Source: Lentzea nigeriaca
Lineage (GTDB): Bacteria > Actinomycetota > Actinomycetes > Mycobacteriales > Pseudonocardiaceae
Assembly (NCBI RefSeq): GCF_016907955.1
Contig: NZ_JAFBCX010000004.1
Coordinates: 558,001 to 622,000 of the forward strand
Direction of reading: 5' to 3'
Length of the DNA stretch: 64,000 bases
Shown: piece after piece, positions 28,899 through 38,101 of the stretch
Layout: every line of letters begins with the position of its first letter
How positions within the stretch are numbered: position 1 is the first letter of the stretch
Made by a program: the position numbers and the translations under genes
Notes under the pieces: model-generated
Database searches by the model: none
What the model was told of the DNA's origin: nothing
Seen by the model: the letters and a program-made list of their open reading frames with translations, nothing else

Positions 28899-29513
28899 TC
28901 AGACCACCTCCTCCGCTGCCAGCGACTTGCGGAGCCGAGCCAGCGCACGGTGTTGCGCCACCCGGACCGCACCCGGCGTCGAACCGACCGCCTCGGCAGT
29001 TTCCTCGGCGGAAAGCCCGACCACCACCCTCAACAGCAGGATCTCCCGTTGCTTCTCCGGCAGGACGCGCAGTAGTACAGCCATCCGATCGGAGAGTTCG
29101 CCCTGCATCGCCCGCTGCTCCGGACCAGCTTCGGTCTCCGGCGCGTCGGGAACTTCGGGAACGGGCTCGGAGCGGTTCCTGGCGGCAGACCGATGTGCAT
29201 CGGCAACCTTGTGCGCCGCGATCCCGTAAACGAACGCGAGGAAGGGCCGACCCTGATCGCGGTAGCTGGGCAATGCCGTGAGCACCGCGAGACACACCTC
29301 CTGGGCCACATCGTCCGCCGAAGCGAAGCTTCGCTCCTGCCTGCCAACTCTGGCGCGGCAGTACCGCACCACGAGAGGACGAATGGAGGCCAGCAGGCGT
29401 TCGATCGCCTGGCGGTCGCCGTCGACGGCCGCGCCCACTTCGGCGTCCAGTCCGTCCCCCAAGTTGGTCATCGCAGACAACAGCCCTGGTGTTACTTGTT
29501 GGCGTACCGACAT
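28899..29513 (-). CDS. sigD: ECF-type RNA polymerase sigma factor SigD
   Basis: About 204 residues from the ATG at 29513; the ATG at 29471 (MTNLGDGLDAE) is the alternative. Sigma region 2 has RPLVVRYCRARVGRQERSF and ADDVAQEVCLAVLTALPSY, with GRPFLAFVYGIAAHKVADAH. Region 4 has LPEKQREILLLRVVVGLSAE and GAVRVAQHRALARLRK. These are near-identical in pattern to mycobacterial SigD (Rv3414c). It directs transcription of envelope and stationary-phase genes in relatives. It is directly followed by its anti-sigma factor gene. Confidence 0.93.
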   Translation of the reverse strand: MSVRQQVTPGLLSAMTNLGDGLDAEVGAAVDGDRQAIERLLASIRPLVVRYCRARVGRQERSFASADDVAQEVCLAVLTALPSYRDQGRPFLAFVYGIAAHKVADAHRSAARNRSEPVPEVPDAPETEAGPEQRAMQGELSDRMAVLLRVLPEKQREILLLRVVVGLSAEETAEAVGSTPGAVRVAQHRALARLRKSLAAEEVV

Positions 29514-29636
29514 GAAATAGCACGAGTCACACACGGCGACTCGTTGCAGCAGCACTCACCGTACCGGTCTTTCCGCCTTCTGTTCATCAGCGGGGTATGG
29601 ACACCCCAGGTGACCAGCAGACACGCCGAACTGCTC

Positions 29637-29663
29637 CAGCCCGGCGACATTGTCACCGGGCTG
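29637..29663. repeat. 13-bp inverted repeat upstream of sigD
   Basis: CAGCCCGGCGACA, one base, then TGTCACCGGGCTG, with 12 of 13 positions paired. It lies about 120 bases upstream of the sigD start and downstream of the bldM-like terminator. The tiny loop makes an operator more likely than a terminator. Confidence 0.45.
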
Positions 29664-29717
29664 GACTAAACGCGCGACCGGAAGGATCACCTGTGCGGCA
29701 GGTGAGCCGTCTCACGC

Positions 29718-29766
29718 CACCGGCCCCGCGTCCCCACATGCGGCATATGAGGACGCGGGGCCGGTG
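29718..29766 (-). terminator. Terminator of the bldM-like gene, 16-bp perfect stem
   Basis: Arms 29718-29733 and 29751-29766 (CACCGGCCCCGCGTCC and its complement) enclose a 17-base loop. It begins 12 bases past the bldM-like stop. Confidence 0.8.
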
Positions 29767-29777
29767 CGGCGAGTCGA

Positions 29778-30374
29778 TTACTGGACGAGACCGCGCCGGA
29801 AGCCGTGCGCGACCGCCTGGGCGCGGTCACGGACACCGAGCTTGCGGAACAGGCGACGCGCGTGGGTCTTCACCGTGTCCTCCGACAGGTAGAGCTCGCG
29901 GCCGATCTGGCCGTTGCTCTTGCCCTGGCTCATGCCGCGCAGCACCTGGAGCTCGCGCTCCGTGAGCTGCACGCCAGGGTCGGAGGGCTGGCGCGGCGCC
30001 GGCACCGAGGTGCTGGCGAGCGTGTGCGCGAGGGCTGCCACAAGCTCGGGACGCGAGGCGTCCCACCTCAGGTAGCCGCGGGCACCTCCGGCGATCGCGG
30101 CGGCGATGCTGCCGGCGTCGTCAGGTGCTCCGAACACGATGACGTTTGCCTGCGGGTTCGCGGAGACGAGTCGCCTTGTTGCTTCCACCCCGGTCGGGAC
30201 GGCGCGCTGGGTTCCCACCAGAACGACGTCAACCGGCTGCCTGGAAAAGCGAGCCAACAACTCGTCACCGTGCGCTACGCAGTCGATGCGGCTAACCCCG
30301 GGGACAGCCGACATCACGCGGGTGAGACCCTCCCGCACACTGCGCCGGTCGTCGCAAATAAGGACCGTGGTCAC
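29778..30374 (-). CDS. bldM: BldM-like response regulator lacking the phosphoacceptor Asp
   Basis: 198 residues. The C-terminal LuxR HTH (LTERELQVLRGMSQGKSNGQ, LSEDTVKTHARRLFRKLGV, DRAQAVAHGFRRGLVQ) matches the pattern I know for Streptomyces BldM, including the RRLF(R/K)KLG and FR.GLV ends. The receiver retains the acidic pair (VLICDDRRSVREG), but the phosphorylation site is VVLVGTQRAVPTG: Gly replaces Asp. BldM controls aerial hyphae and spore genes as a homodimer and as a WhiI heterodimer, without known phosphorylation. The location between sigD and groEL1 also matches Streptomyces. Confidence 0.85.
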   Translation of the reverse strand: MTTVLICDDRRSVREGLTRVMSAVPGVSRIDCVAHGDELLARFSRQPVDVVLVGTQRAVPTGVEATRRLVSANPQANVIVFGAPDDAGSIAAAIAGGARGYLRWDASRPELVAALAHTLASTSVPAPRQPSDPGVQLTERELQVLRGMSQGKSNGQIGRELYLSEDTVKTHARRLFRKLGVRDRAQAVAHGFRRGLVQ

Positions 30375-30454
30375 GGGGACTCCTTCCTGCAGCCGAGTGA
30401 CGTTCCATCTCCCCTATCGGACGCTCGCGGCCCAACCTTGACACGATCCGGTGC

Positions 30455-31348
30455 TTAATCCGTCAAGAAGTTCATCTGAGGGTCTGCGTTCGGGGGTTCC
30501 CCGGAACGGAGCAGCCCACTCGGCACCCACGGGGAATCAAGGGCGACCCGACGGCTGACGGGATCAGCTCTGCGTAACACGCAGCTCAGAGCCTCCGTCG
30601 CCCGGTCGATGGCGACTGCGCCCACCGTGGGGGCATGGCCCGCCAGGACAAGAGCGCTCGGCCAGATCAACGGATGAAGCGCCTTCGTGACACTGTGATT
30701 TAGCTCACACTCGACTAGTTCAACACCTCTTGTCGACCCCTCGGGTGTCCCCCACACGACCAACGCGGTGCCGAGGACGAGCGCCGACTTGAGCTCGTGC
30801 CGGAGAGCTTTTCTGCTCGTCGCCACCCCGTACGCGTGCTCAGCGGGCGCCACCGCGGCGTGCGCCTGACCGGACGCGAGCTCAACCTCGGCGGTTACCC
30901 ATCCCCGCCGGACCTCACTCCTCCACGAACCCGTCTCGATTCGCCCGAGCAACCGCCGGGCCTCGCCCAGCCGACCGGCACCGAGGGAGTCGGCCGCGAG
31001 ACCGAGCAGGGCGTCCGTCCGGGCACCGAGCGCATCGACGCCGTCCGGATCACCGCCGTCCGCGGTCTGAACGCGTGCGAGCGCCAAGCCGTCGAGAGGG
31101 CGGGCGAGGTGATGAGCCCCGAGCTGGCGGTGGTGCGACGCGCGGGTGGAGAGGGAAAGGGACGCGATCACCGGGTCGGGGTCGTGACGGAGCGCATCCA
31201 ACACGGTCGCGGCGGCGGCGTAGTGGCCCTGGCCGCCGAGGACGACGGCAGCGAGCCACCGAATACGCGGGTCGGGCGAGGAGAGCGCTGACCAGACGTC
31301 CAGATCGGGTGAGTCACCGAAGGCGGCTCGGCGCAGTTCCTCTTCCAC
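30455..31348 (-). CDS. Conserved hypothetical helical-repeat protein
   Basis: 297 residues from a GTG with no Shine-Dalgarno. Almost entirely alpha-helical Ala/Leu-rich sequence with repeated pair-of-helix units (IRWLAAVVLGGQGHYAAAAT, LLGLAADSLGAGRLGEARRL, VTAEVELASGQAHAAVAPA), suggesting TPR-like repeats. No transmembrane segment. It is 16 bases downstream of the MerR/B12 gene, hence probably in one operon. Position resembles Rv3415c. It may be a partner of the adjacent regulators; function unknown. Confidence 0.75.
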   Translation of the reverse strand: MEEELRRAAFGDSPDLDVWSALSSPDPRIRWLAAVVLGGQGHYAAAATVLDALRHDPDPVIASLSLSTRASHHRQLGAHHLARPLDGLALARVQTADGGDPDGVDALGARTDALLGLAADSLGAGRLGEARRLLGRIETGSWRSEVRRGWVTAEVELASGQAHAAVAPAEHAYGVATSRKALRHELKSALVLGTALVVWGTPEGSTRGVELVECELNHSVTKALHPLIWPSALVLAGHAPTVGAVAIDRATEALSCVLRRADPVSRRVALDSPWVPSGLLRSGEPPNADPQMNFLTD

Positions 31349-31364
31349 GGGGAAGAGTGTGCCG

Positions 31365-32318
31365 TCAGGTCACGGCCGCTTCGACGGCGGCAACGGCGTC
31401 AGCCAGATCGTCCACGCGCTCGGCGGGTGCGGTGACCACTCCGCGCCGCCACCCCGGCCCACCCACGAACAATCTCACCTGCTGCCGCGTGCGTGGCAGA
31501 GCGGAGATCACTCCGGGATCGGCGTACCGCGGCAGCTGCGCCCACAACACGACCGCGGAAGGAGCAGTCCGGCGCACCGCGGCGGCCAACGCGTCCACCG
31601 GAAGAGCCGCCCCGAGCTGCCGCACGACCACACCGCGTCGGGCCAGCTCGGCAGCCAACGGATAGAGCGGAAGGTTGTGCCTCTCCTCCGGCATGCACGC
31701 CAGCAACACGGGCCGATGGTTGCGCCCGAGAGTCACGAGCGGTGTCGCGCGCACGAACGCAGCGAGCACGCACTCGTTCAACAGGTGCTCGACCTCGACG
31801 CCGGCACCGGACAGCTGCCACCGCGCGGCGACGGCCGTCAGCACCGGGCGCACGACCTCGTCCCAGGTCGCGATCACCCCGTCGGACGCGAGGGAGTCGG
31901 CGAGCATTCCCTGTACGGCGATGGAGTCCATCGCGAGCGCCGCCCGGCCGAGCCCGCGCGCCAATCGAGACGCACCCGCCAATTTCAGACCGCGGCCACC
32001 ACCCGTTGGTGCGATGGGAACCTCGCCATGCGTCATCGAAGATTTCGAGTCCAAAGCGAATCGAGCCGCCTCGGCCGATGACGCGCCACGAAGAAGAGCG
32101 CGCTGCATCAATTCCAAGCGAGCTACATCCAGGGGCCCGTATTTCCGGTGTCGCCCGGTCGTGTGACCGCTCGGCCCGAGCCCGTACCGGCGGTCCCAGG
32201 TGCGAAGGGTGGCGGGAGCCACGCCGAGTCGCCTGGCCACCGCGGCCACTGAGAGAAGGGGCTCACTCGTGTGACTACCGGCAGATCTGTGCTCCGGCTG
32301 TGTCATCACGAGAGCCAT
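31365..32318 (-). CDS. MerR-family regulator with CarH-type B12-binding domain
   Basis: 317 residues. The N-terminal MerR helix-turn-helix (LLSVAAVARRLGVAPATLRT, WDRRYGLGPS) is followed by a four-helix region containing RWQLSGAGVEVEH, which is exactly the W-x9-EH signature of CarH/LitR adenosylcobalamin photoreceptors. The Rossmann-like C-terminal domain has EERHNLPLYPLAAELARRG, with the His at the cobalt-ligand position of E/DxHxxG, although Gly is Pro. It probably represses DNA in a light- or cobalamin-dependent way (inference from family). It is divergent from whiB3 and upstream of a helical protein and the bldM-like gene. Confidence 0.85.
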   Translation of the reverse strand: MALVMTQPEHRSAGSHTSEPLLSVAAVARRLGVAPATLRTWDRRYGLGPSGHTTGRHRKYGPLDVARLELMQRALLRGASSAEAARFALDSKSSMTHGEVPIAPTGGGRGLKLAGASRLARGLGRAALAMDSIAVQGMLADSLASDGVIATWDEVVRPVLTAVAARWQLSGAGVEVEHLLNECVLAAFVRATPLVTLGRNHRPVLLACMPEERHNLPLYPLAAELARRGVVVRQLGAALPVDALAAAVRRTAPSAVVLWAQLPRYADPGVISALPRTRQQVRLFVGGPGWRRGVVTAPAERVDDLADAVAAVEAAVT

Positions 32319-32421
32319 GTTCCGTTCACCTCATCCGGGTGGCAACTCCGGGCGGTGAGTGATCGAACACGCGTGCCGTCACCCATCAGTTGATAAGGGT
32401 CTTCAGCCTCTTGAACAAGTT

Positions 32422-32449
32422 TTGACGCGGTTCTACGGTGGATCATCGT
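32422..32449 (+). promoter_or_regulatory. Candidate promoter of the whiB3-like gene
   Basis: TTGACG (32422-32427) and CATCGT (32444-32449) are 16 bases apart and about 40 bases upstream of the start codon. The -35 is good, the -10 is weak. Confidence 0.35.
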
Positions 32450-32486
32450 TAAGCCGAATGGAGCAGTCGTCACGGAGGCGGTCTCG

Positions 32487-32783
32487 ATGGCGGACACCCG
32501 AAGGCTCCCCGGTCCCAACGCTGATCTCTGGGACTGGCAGATGCGCGGTTCGTGCCGGGGTATGGACAGCGCGTTCTTCTTCCACCCCGACGGTGAACGC
32601 GGTCCGGCAAGAGCACGACGGGAAGCCCGCGCCAAGGCCGTCTGCCTGGCGTGCCCGGTGCTGGAGATGTGTCGCAGGCACGCGCTCGCCGTGCAGGAAC
32701 CCTATGGAATTTGGGGCGGGCTCTCAGAATCCGAGCGTGACAACATCATCAAGGCACGCAAGCGCCAATTGGCGATCGTCTAG
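32487..32783 (+). CDS. whiB3: WhiB3-like iron-sulfur regulator
   Basis: 98 residues, ATG with GGAGG 8 bases upstream. Four Cys ligands (C23 in GSCRGMD, then VCLACPVLEMC) bind a 4Fe-4S cluster. The GIWGGLSESER turn and basic tail KARKRQLAIV contact the sigma factor and DNA. DSAFFFHPDGERG matches WhiB3 specifically. WhiB3 orthologues work with the principal sigma factor and respond to redox and nitric oxide. Position next to groEL1 matches Rv3416. It is divergent from the CarH-like regulator. Confidence 0.93.
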   Translation: MADTRRLPGPNADLWDWQMRGSCRGMDSAFFFHPDGERGPARARREARAKAVCLACPVLEMCRRHALAVQEPYGIWGGLSESERDNIIKARKRQLAIV

Positions 32784-32789
32784 ACGAAA

Positions 32790-32829
32790 AAACCGGGTCG
32801 GCACCAAACGAAAGGTACCGACCCGGTTT
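32790..32829. terminator. Bidirectional terminator between whiB3 and groEL1
   Basis: Arms 32790-32805 and 32814-32829 (AAACCGGGTCGGCACC and its near-complement, 15 of 16) enclose an 8-base A-rich loop. An A-run precedes and a T-rich stretch (TCTCTTTT) follows, so it can act intrinsically for both convergent genes. Confidence 0.9.
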
Positions 32830-32850
32830 CTCTTTTGAGTTCGAAGAAAC

Positions 32851-34473
<1,623 letters not shown>

Positions 34474-34558
34474 TTAAGTCAAAGCCTCTCTGGTAGCGAA
34501 ACGCCCCGGTAGCCCCGGGATGGGGCGCCGGGGCGTCAGGCATGTCAGCCGCAGCGTC

Positions 34559-34852
34559 TTAGTTGACGACGGCCAGCACGTCGCGGGCGGAGAGGATCAG
34601 GTACTCCTCGCCGTTGTACTTGACCTCGGTGCCGCCGTACTTCGAGTAGATGACGACGTCGCCGACAGCGACGTCCAGCGGGACGCGGTTGCCCTTGTCG
34701 TCGATGCGGCCGGGGCCCACCGCGAGGACCTTGCCCTCCTGGGGCTTCTCCTTCGCGGTGTCCGGGATCACGAGGCCGGAGGCGGTGGTCGTCTCAGCCT
34801 CGGAGGCCTGAACGACGATCTTGTCCTCGAGCGGCTTGATGTTCACGCTCAC
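34559..34852 (-). CDS. groES: Co-chaperonin GroES
   Basis: 97 residues, the standard length. The GTG at 34852 ([15 protein letters not shown]) is chosen because GGAGG lies 8 bases upstream. The mobile loop region is [14 protein letters not shown], and the roof loop has [13 protein letters not shown]. The protein caps the GroEL ring. It is the first gene of the groES-groEL1 operon, behind a CIRCE operator. Confidence 0.98.
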   Translation of the reverse strand: MSVNIKPLEDKIVVQASEAETTTASGLVIPDTAKEKPQEGKVLAVGPGRIDDKGNRVPLDVAVGDVVIYSKYGGTEVKYNGEEYLILSARDVLAVVN

Positions 34853-34946
34853 CGGGATGACCTCCACGGGTCGTTGGCAGGTTTCGTTGTTACGGCTCCT
34901 GCCACCCCGCCGTCGCGGGGGTCGGGGCGGTGCTGGTGCCGTGCAA

Positions 34947-34973
34947 TTGGCACTCTACCCACGAGAGTGCCAA
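34947..34973. promoter_or_regulatory. CIRCE operator (HrcA site)
   Basis: TTGGCACTC-N9-GAGTGCCAA, a perfect 9-base dyad with the 9-base spacer of CIRCE (consensus TTAGCACTC-N9-GAGTGCTAA, with one compensated change in each arm). It lies about 95 bases upstream of the groES start. HrcA should repress groES-groEL1 from here and release on heat shock. Confidence 0.95.
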
Positions 34974-35025
34974 CCCTTCAACGAGGGCCCCGAACCACTC
35001 ACCCATCGGGAGCCGTATTCAGGGC

Positions 35026-36531
35026 ATGCCCACCTTGACGCGCCGAACGCTGCTGCTCGCAGGCGTGGCGGGAGTCACAGCGTTCTCGGCCGCCGCGTCC
35101 GCCAGTCCGGCCGACCCTTTCACACTCGGTGTGGCCTCGGGTGACCCGACACCCGACGGGGTGGTGTTGTGGACCCGGCTGGCCCGCGAACCGCTCGCGG
35201 AGGACGGCCTGGGAGGCATGCCGGGGCGTCCGATCGACGTCGAGTGGCAGGTCGCCGACGACGAACGATTCACCCGGATCGTCCAGCAGGACTCCACCCT
35301 CGCTCGACCTGAGGAAGGCCATACCGTCCACGTCGAACTCGCCGGACTGGAACCGGGCCGCGAGTACTTCTACCGCTTCAAGGCGCTCAACCACCTCTCG
35401 CGGGCGGGCCGCACGCGCACGGCTCCTCTGCGAAGTGCTTTACATGTACCGCTGACGATGGCCTTCGCGTCGTGCGCGCAGTACGAGCACGGCTACTTCA
35501 CGGCGTACCGCAGGCTGGCGGAGGACGAACCCGACCTGGTGCTGCACCTCGGCGACTACACCTACGAGTACGTGAGCGGCATCCACCTCTCGCCGACCGG
35601 CAACGTCCGCCACGTCGAGGGCCCCACCACCACGACCCTGGCGGACTACCGCCGGCGGCAGGCCCAGTACAAGACCGATCCCGACCTGCAGGCCGCGCAC
35701 GCCGCCGCGCCGTGGGCGACCGTCTGGGACGACCACGAGATCGCCAACAACTGGGCGGGCCTGCAGCCCGACACTCCGCAGGCCGACTTCGCCAAACGCA
35801 GGGCCGCGGCGTTCCAGGCCTACTACGAGAACATGCCGATCCGCAGGTCACCGAGGCTGTACCGGCGGATCCGGTGGGGCTCGCTGGCGACGTTCCACAT
35901 GCTCGACACCCGCCAGTACCGGACGGACCAGGCCTGCGGGGACGGCCTGCAGCTCTGCCCGGAACGACTCGCGCCGGAGCGGACGATGCTCGGCGACGAC
36001 CAGGAAGCGTGGCTGTTCCAGGGGTTCCGCGAGTCGTCGGCGCGCTGGGACGTACTGGGACAGCAGGTGTTCTTCTCGCAGTACGACTACATCCCCGGCG
36101 ACGTCGACAAGTTCCTGCTGGACGCGTGGGACGGCTACGCCGCCGACCGGGACCGGGTGGTGGCACGGTTCACCGACGTCCGGAACCCGATCGTGCTCAC
36201 CGGCGACGTGCACGCGGCGTGGGGCGCGGAGGTCAAGCAGCGCTGGGACGACCCGTCGTCGAGGACGCTCGCGACCGAACTGGTGACGACGTCGATCACG
36301 GCCGGCGGCGACGGTTCCGAGGAGTACCCCGAGACTCCGTTGTGGCTCAAGGAGAACCCGCACGTGAAGTACTTCAACAACCGGCGCGGGTACACGCTGA
36401 CCAGGTTCACGCCGGAGGAGCTGCGGACGGACTTCCGCGGCCTCGACTACGTGACGCGGCCGGGTTCGCCTGTCCGCACCAAGGCGTCGTTCGCCGTGGA
36501 GGACCGGAACCCCGGACTCCACAAGCTTTAG
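35026..36531 (+). CDS. phoD: PhoD-family alkaline phosphatase/phosphodiesterase, Tat-exported (copy 1)
   Basis: 501 residues. The signal peptide begins MPTLTRRTLLLAGVAG (twin Arg). The N-terminal beta domain has DPFTLGVASGDPTPDGVVLW. Catalytic metal ligands fit PhoD: Cys in FASCAQYEHGYFTAYRR, HLGDYTYEY, WDDHEIANNW, and LTGDVHAAWGAEV near the end. This is the Fe3+/Ca2+ enzyme that releases phosphate from monoesters and diesters outside the cell. It lies just upstream of a second, very similar copy, 45 bases away, so the pair is probably co-transcribed. Confidence 0.95.
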   Translation: MPTLTRRTLLLAGVAGVTAFSAAASASPADPFTLGVASGDPTPDGVVLWTRLAREPLAEDGLGGMPGRPIDVEWQVADDERFTRIVQQDSTLARPEEGHTVHVELAGLEPGREYFYRFKALNHLSRAGRTRTAPLRSALHVPLTMAFASCAQYEHGYFTAYRRLAEDEPDLVLHLGDYTYEYVSGIHLSPTGNVRHVEGPTTTTLADYRRRQAQYKTDPDLQAAHAAAPWATVWDDHEIANNWAGLQPDTPQADFAKRRAAAFQAYYENMPIRRSPRLYRRIRWGSLATFHMLDTRQYRTDQACGDGLQLCPERLAPERTMLGDDQEAWLFQGFRESSARWDVLGQQVFFSQYDYIPGDVDKFLLDAWDGYAADRDRVVARFTDVRNPIVLTGDVHAAWGAEVKQRWDDPSSRTLATELVTTSITAGGDGSEEYPETPLWLKENPHVKYFNNRRGYTLTRFTPEELRTDFRGLDYVTRPGSPVRTKASFAVEDRNPGLHKL

Positions 36532-36576
36532 GGAAGCGTTCACCTGACAGCCACCCTGGTGCGTGAAGGTCTCACC

Positions 36577-38100
36577 ATGACTCGAGTGACGCGACGCGCA
36601 CTCCTCATCGGGGGACTTGCGCTCATCACCGTCGGCGCCGGCTCGGATCGGTTGTCCGATCCGTTCACGTTGGGGGTCGCTTCCGGCGACCCCACCTTCG
36701 ACGGCGTGGTCCTGTGGACCCGACTGGCACCCAGCCCGCTCGCGGAGGACGGCATGGGCGGCATGCCGTCCCGCGTCGTCGAGGTGAAGTGGGAGCTCGC
36801 GCTGGACGAGCGGTTCCGCCTGGTCGTCCGCCGCGGCACGGCGTTCGCACGGCCTGAGGAGGGCCACAGCGTCCATGTGGACGTGCGCGGACTCCTGCCC
36901 GGCCGCGAGTACTTCTACCGCTTCAACGCGGAGGGGCACCTCTCGCGGACCGGCCGGACGCGGACGGCGTTGGCGCCGTGGGCGTTGGGCAGCGGGCTCA
37001 CGATGGCGTTCGCGTCCTGCTCGCAGTTCGAGCACGGCTACTTCACCGCGTACCGCAGGATGGCCGAGGACCAGCCCGACCTGATCCTGCACCTCGGCGA
37101 CTACCAGTACGAGTACACCAAGGGCGCGTACGTGGCACCGGGCGGCAACCCGCGCGACCACGAGGGGCCGGAGACCGAGACGCTCGCGAACTACCGGCAG
37201 CGGCACGCGCAGTACAAGACCGATCAGGACCTCCAGGAAGCCCACGCCGTGGCGCCCTGGGCGGTGGTCTTCGACGACCACGAGGTGGACAACAACTGGG
37301 CGGACGGGATCCCCGAGAAGCCGGAGATCCCGCAGCCGAACTTCCTGCAGCGCCGGGCGGCGGCGTTCCAGGCCTACTACGAGAACATGCCGATCAGGAA
37401 CAAGCCGCACGGCATCGACCTGCAGCTCTACCGGCGCATCCGGTGGGGAGGGCTCGCGAACTTCCACCTGCTCGACACCCGGCAGTACCGCGATGATCAG
37501 GCGTGCGGTGACGGTCTGAAGGCGTGCCCCGAGCGGCTCAACCCGACACGCACGATCACCGGCGCCGAGCAGGAGAAGTGGCTGCTGGACGGCCTGAGGC
37601 GCTCGCACGCGCGGTGGGACGTGCTGGGGCAGCAGGTGTTCTTCTCGCAGCTCGACTTCACGCCCGGTGCGGGTGAGACCAACAACATGGACGCGTGGGA
37701 CGGCTACGCGGCGAACCGCGACCGGGTGGCCGCCGGTTTCCGCCACACGCGCAACACCCTCGTGCTCACCGGTGACGTGCACGCGGCGTGGGCGGCCGAG
37801 GTCAAGGAGAAGTGGAACGACCCGACCTCGAAGACCGTCGCGACCGAACTGGTGTCGACGTCGATCACGTCCGGCGGTGACGGCTCGGAGACCCGCGCGG
37901 AGACGCCCGCGATGCTCGCCGAGAACCCGCACGTGAAGTACTTCAACAACCGGCGCGGGTACGTGCGGACGAAGTTCACCGCGCGGGAGGTGCGGGCGGA
38001 CTTCCGCGGGCTCGACTACGTGTCGAAGCCCGGCGCTCCGGTGACGACGAAGGCGTCCTTCGTCGTCGAAGACCGGAGGCCGGGCCTCAACAGGGTCTGA
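36577..38100 (+). CDS. phoD: PhoD-family alkaline phosphatase/phosphodiesterase, Tat-exported (copy 2)
   Basis: 507 residues from the ATG at 36577, with GAAGG 7 bases upstream. Twin-Arg signal MTRVTRRALLIGGLALIT. The same domains and ligands as copy 1: FASCSQFEHGYFTAYRR, HLGDYQYEY, FDDHEVDNNW, LTGDVHAAWAAEV. It differs by an insertion in the middle (DGIPEKPEIPQPNF) and by the linker after the signal. Tandem duplication followed by divergence is the simplest origin. The end is 1 base from the convergent glycosyltransferase gene with no terminator between. Confidence 0.95.
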   Translation: MTRVTRRALLIGGLALITVGAGSDRLSDPFTLGVASGDPTFDGVVLWTRLAPSPLAEDGMGGMPSRVVEVKWELALDERFRLVVRRGTAFARPEEGHSVHVDVRGLLPGREYFYRFNAEGHLSRTGRTRTALAPWALGSGLTMAFASCSQFEHGYFTAYRRMAEDQPDLILHLGDYQYEYTKGAYVAPGGNPRDHEGPETETLANYRQRHAQYKTDQDLQEAHAVAPWAVVFDDHEVDNNWADGIPEKPEIPQPNFLQRRAAAFQAYYENMPIRNKPHGIDLQLYRRIRWGGLANFHLLDTRQYRDDQACGDGLKACPERLNPTRTITGAEQEKWLLDGLRRSHARWDVLGQQVFFSQLDFTPGAGETNNMDAWDGYAANRDRVAAGFRHTRNTLVLTGDVHAAWAAEVKEKWNDPTSKTVATELVSTSITSGGDGSETRAETPAMLAENPHVKYFNNRRGYVRTKFTAREVRADFRGLDYVSKPGAPVTTKASFVVEDRRPGLNRV

Positions 38101-38101
38101 C

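Noticed and set aside
35848..37932. 694-codon minus-strand open frame across both PhoD genes
   Set aside because: Shadow of two duplicated genes; crosses their intergenic region; no motif.
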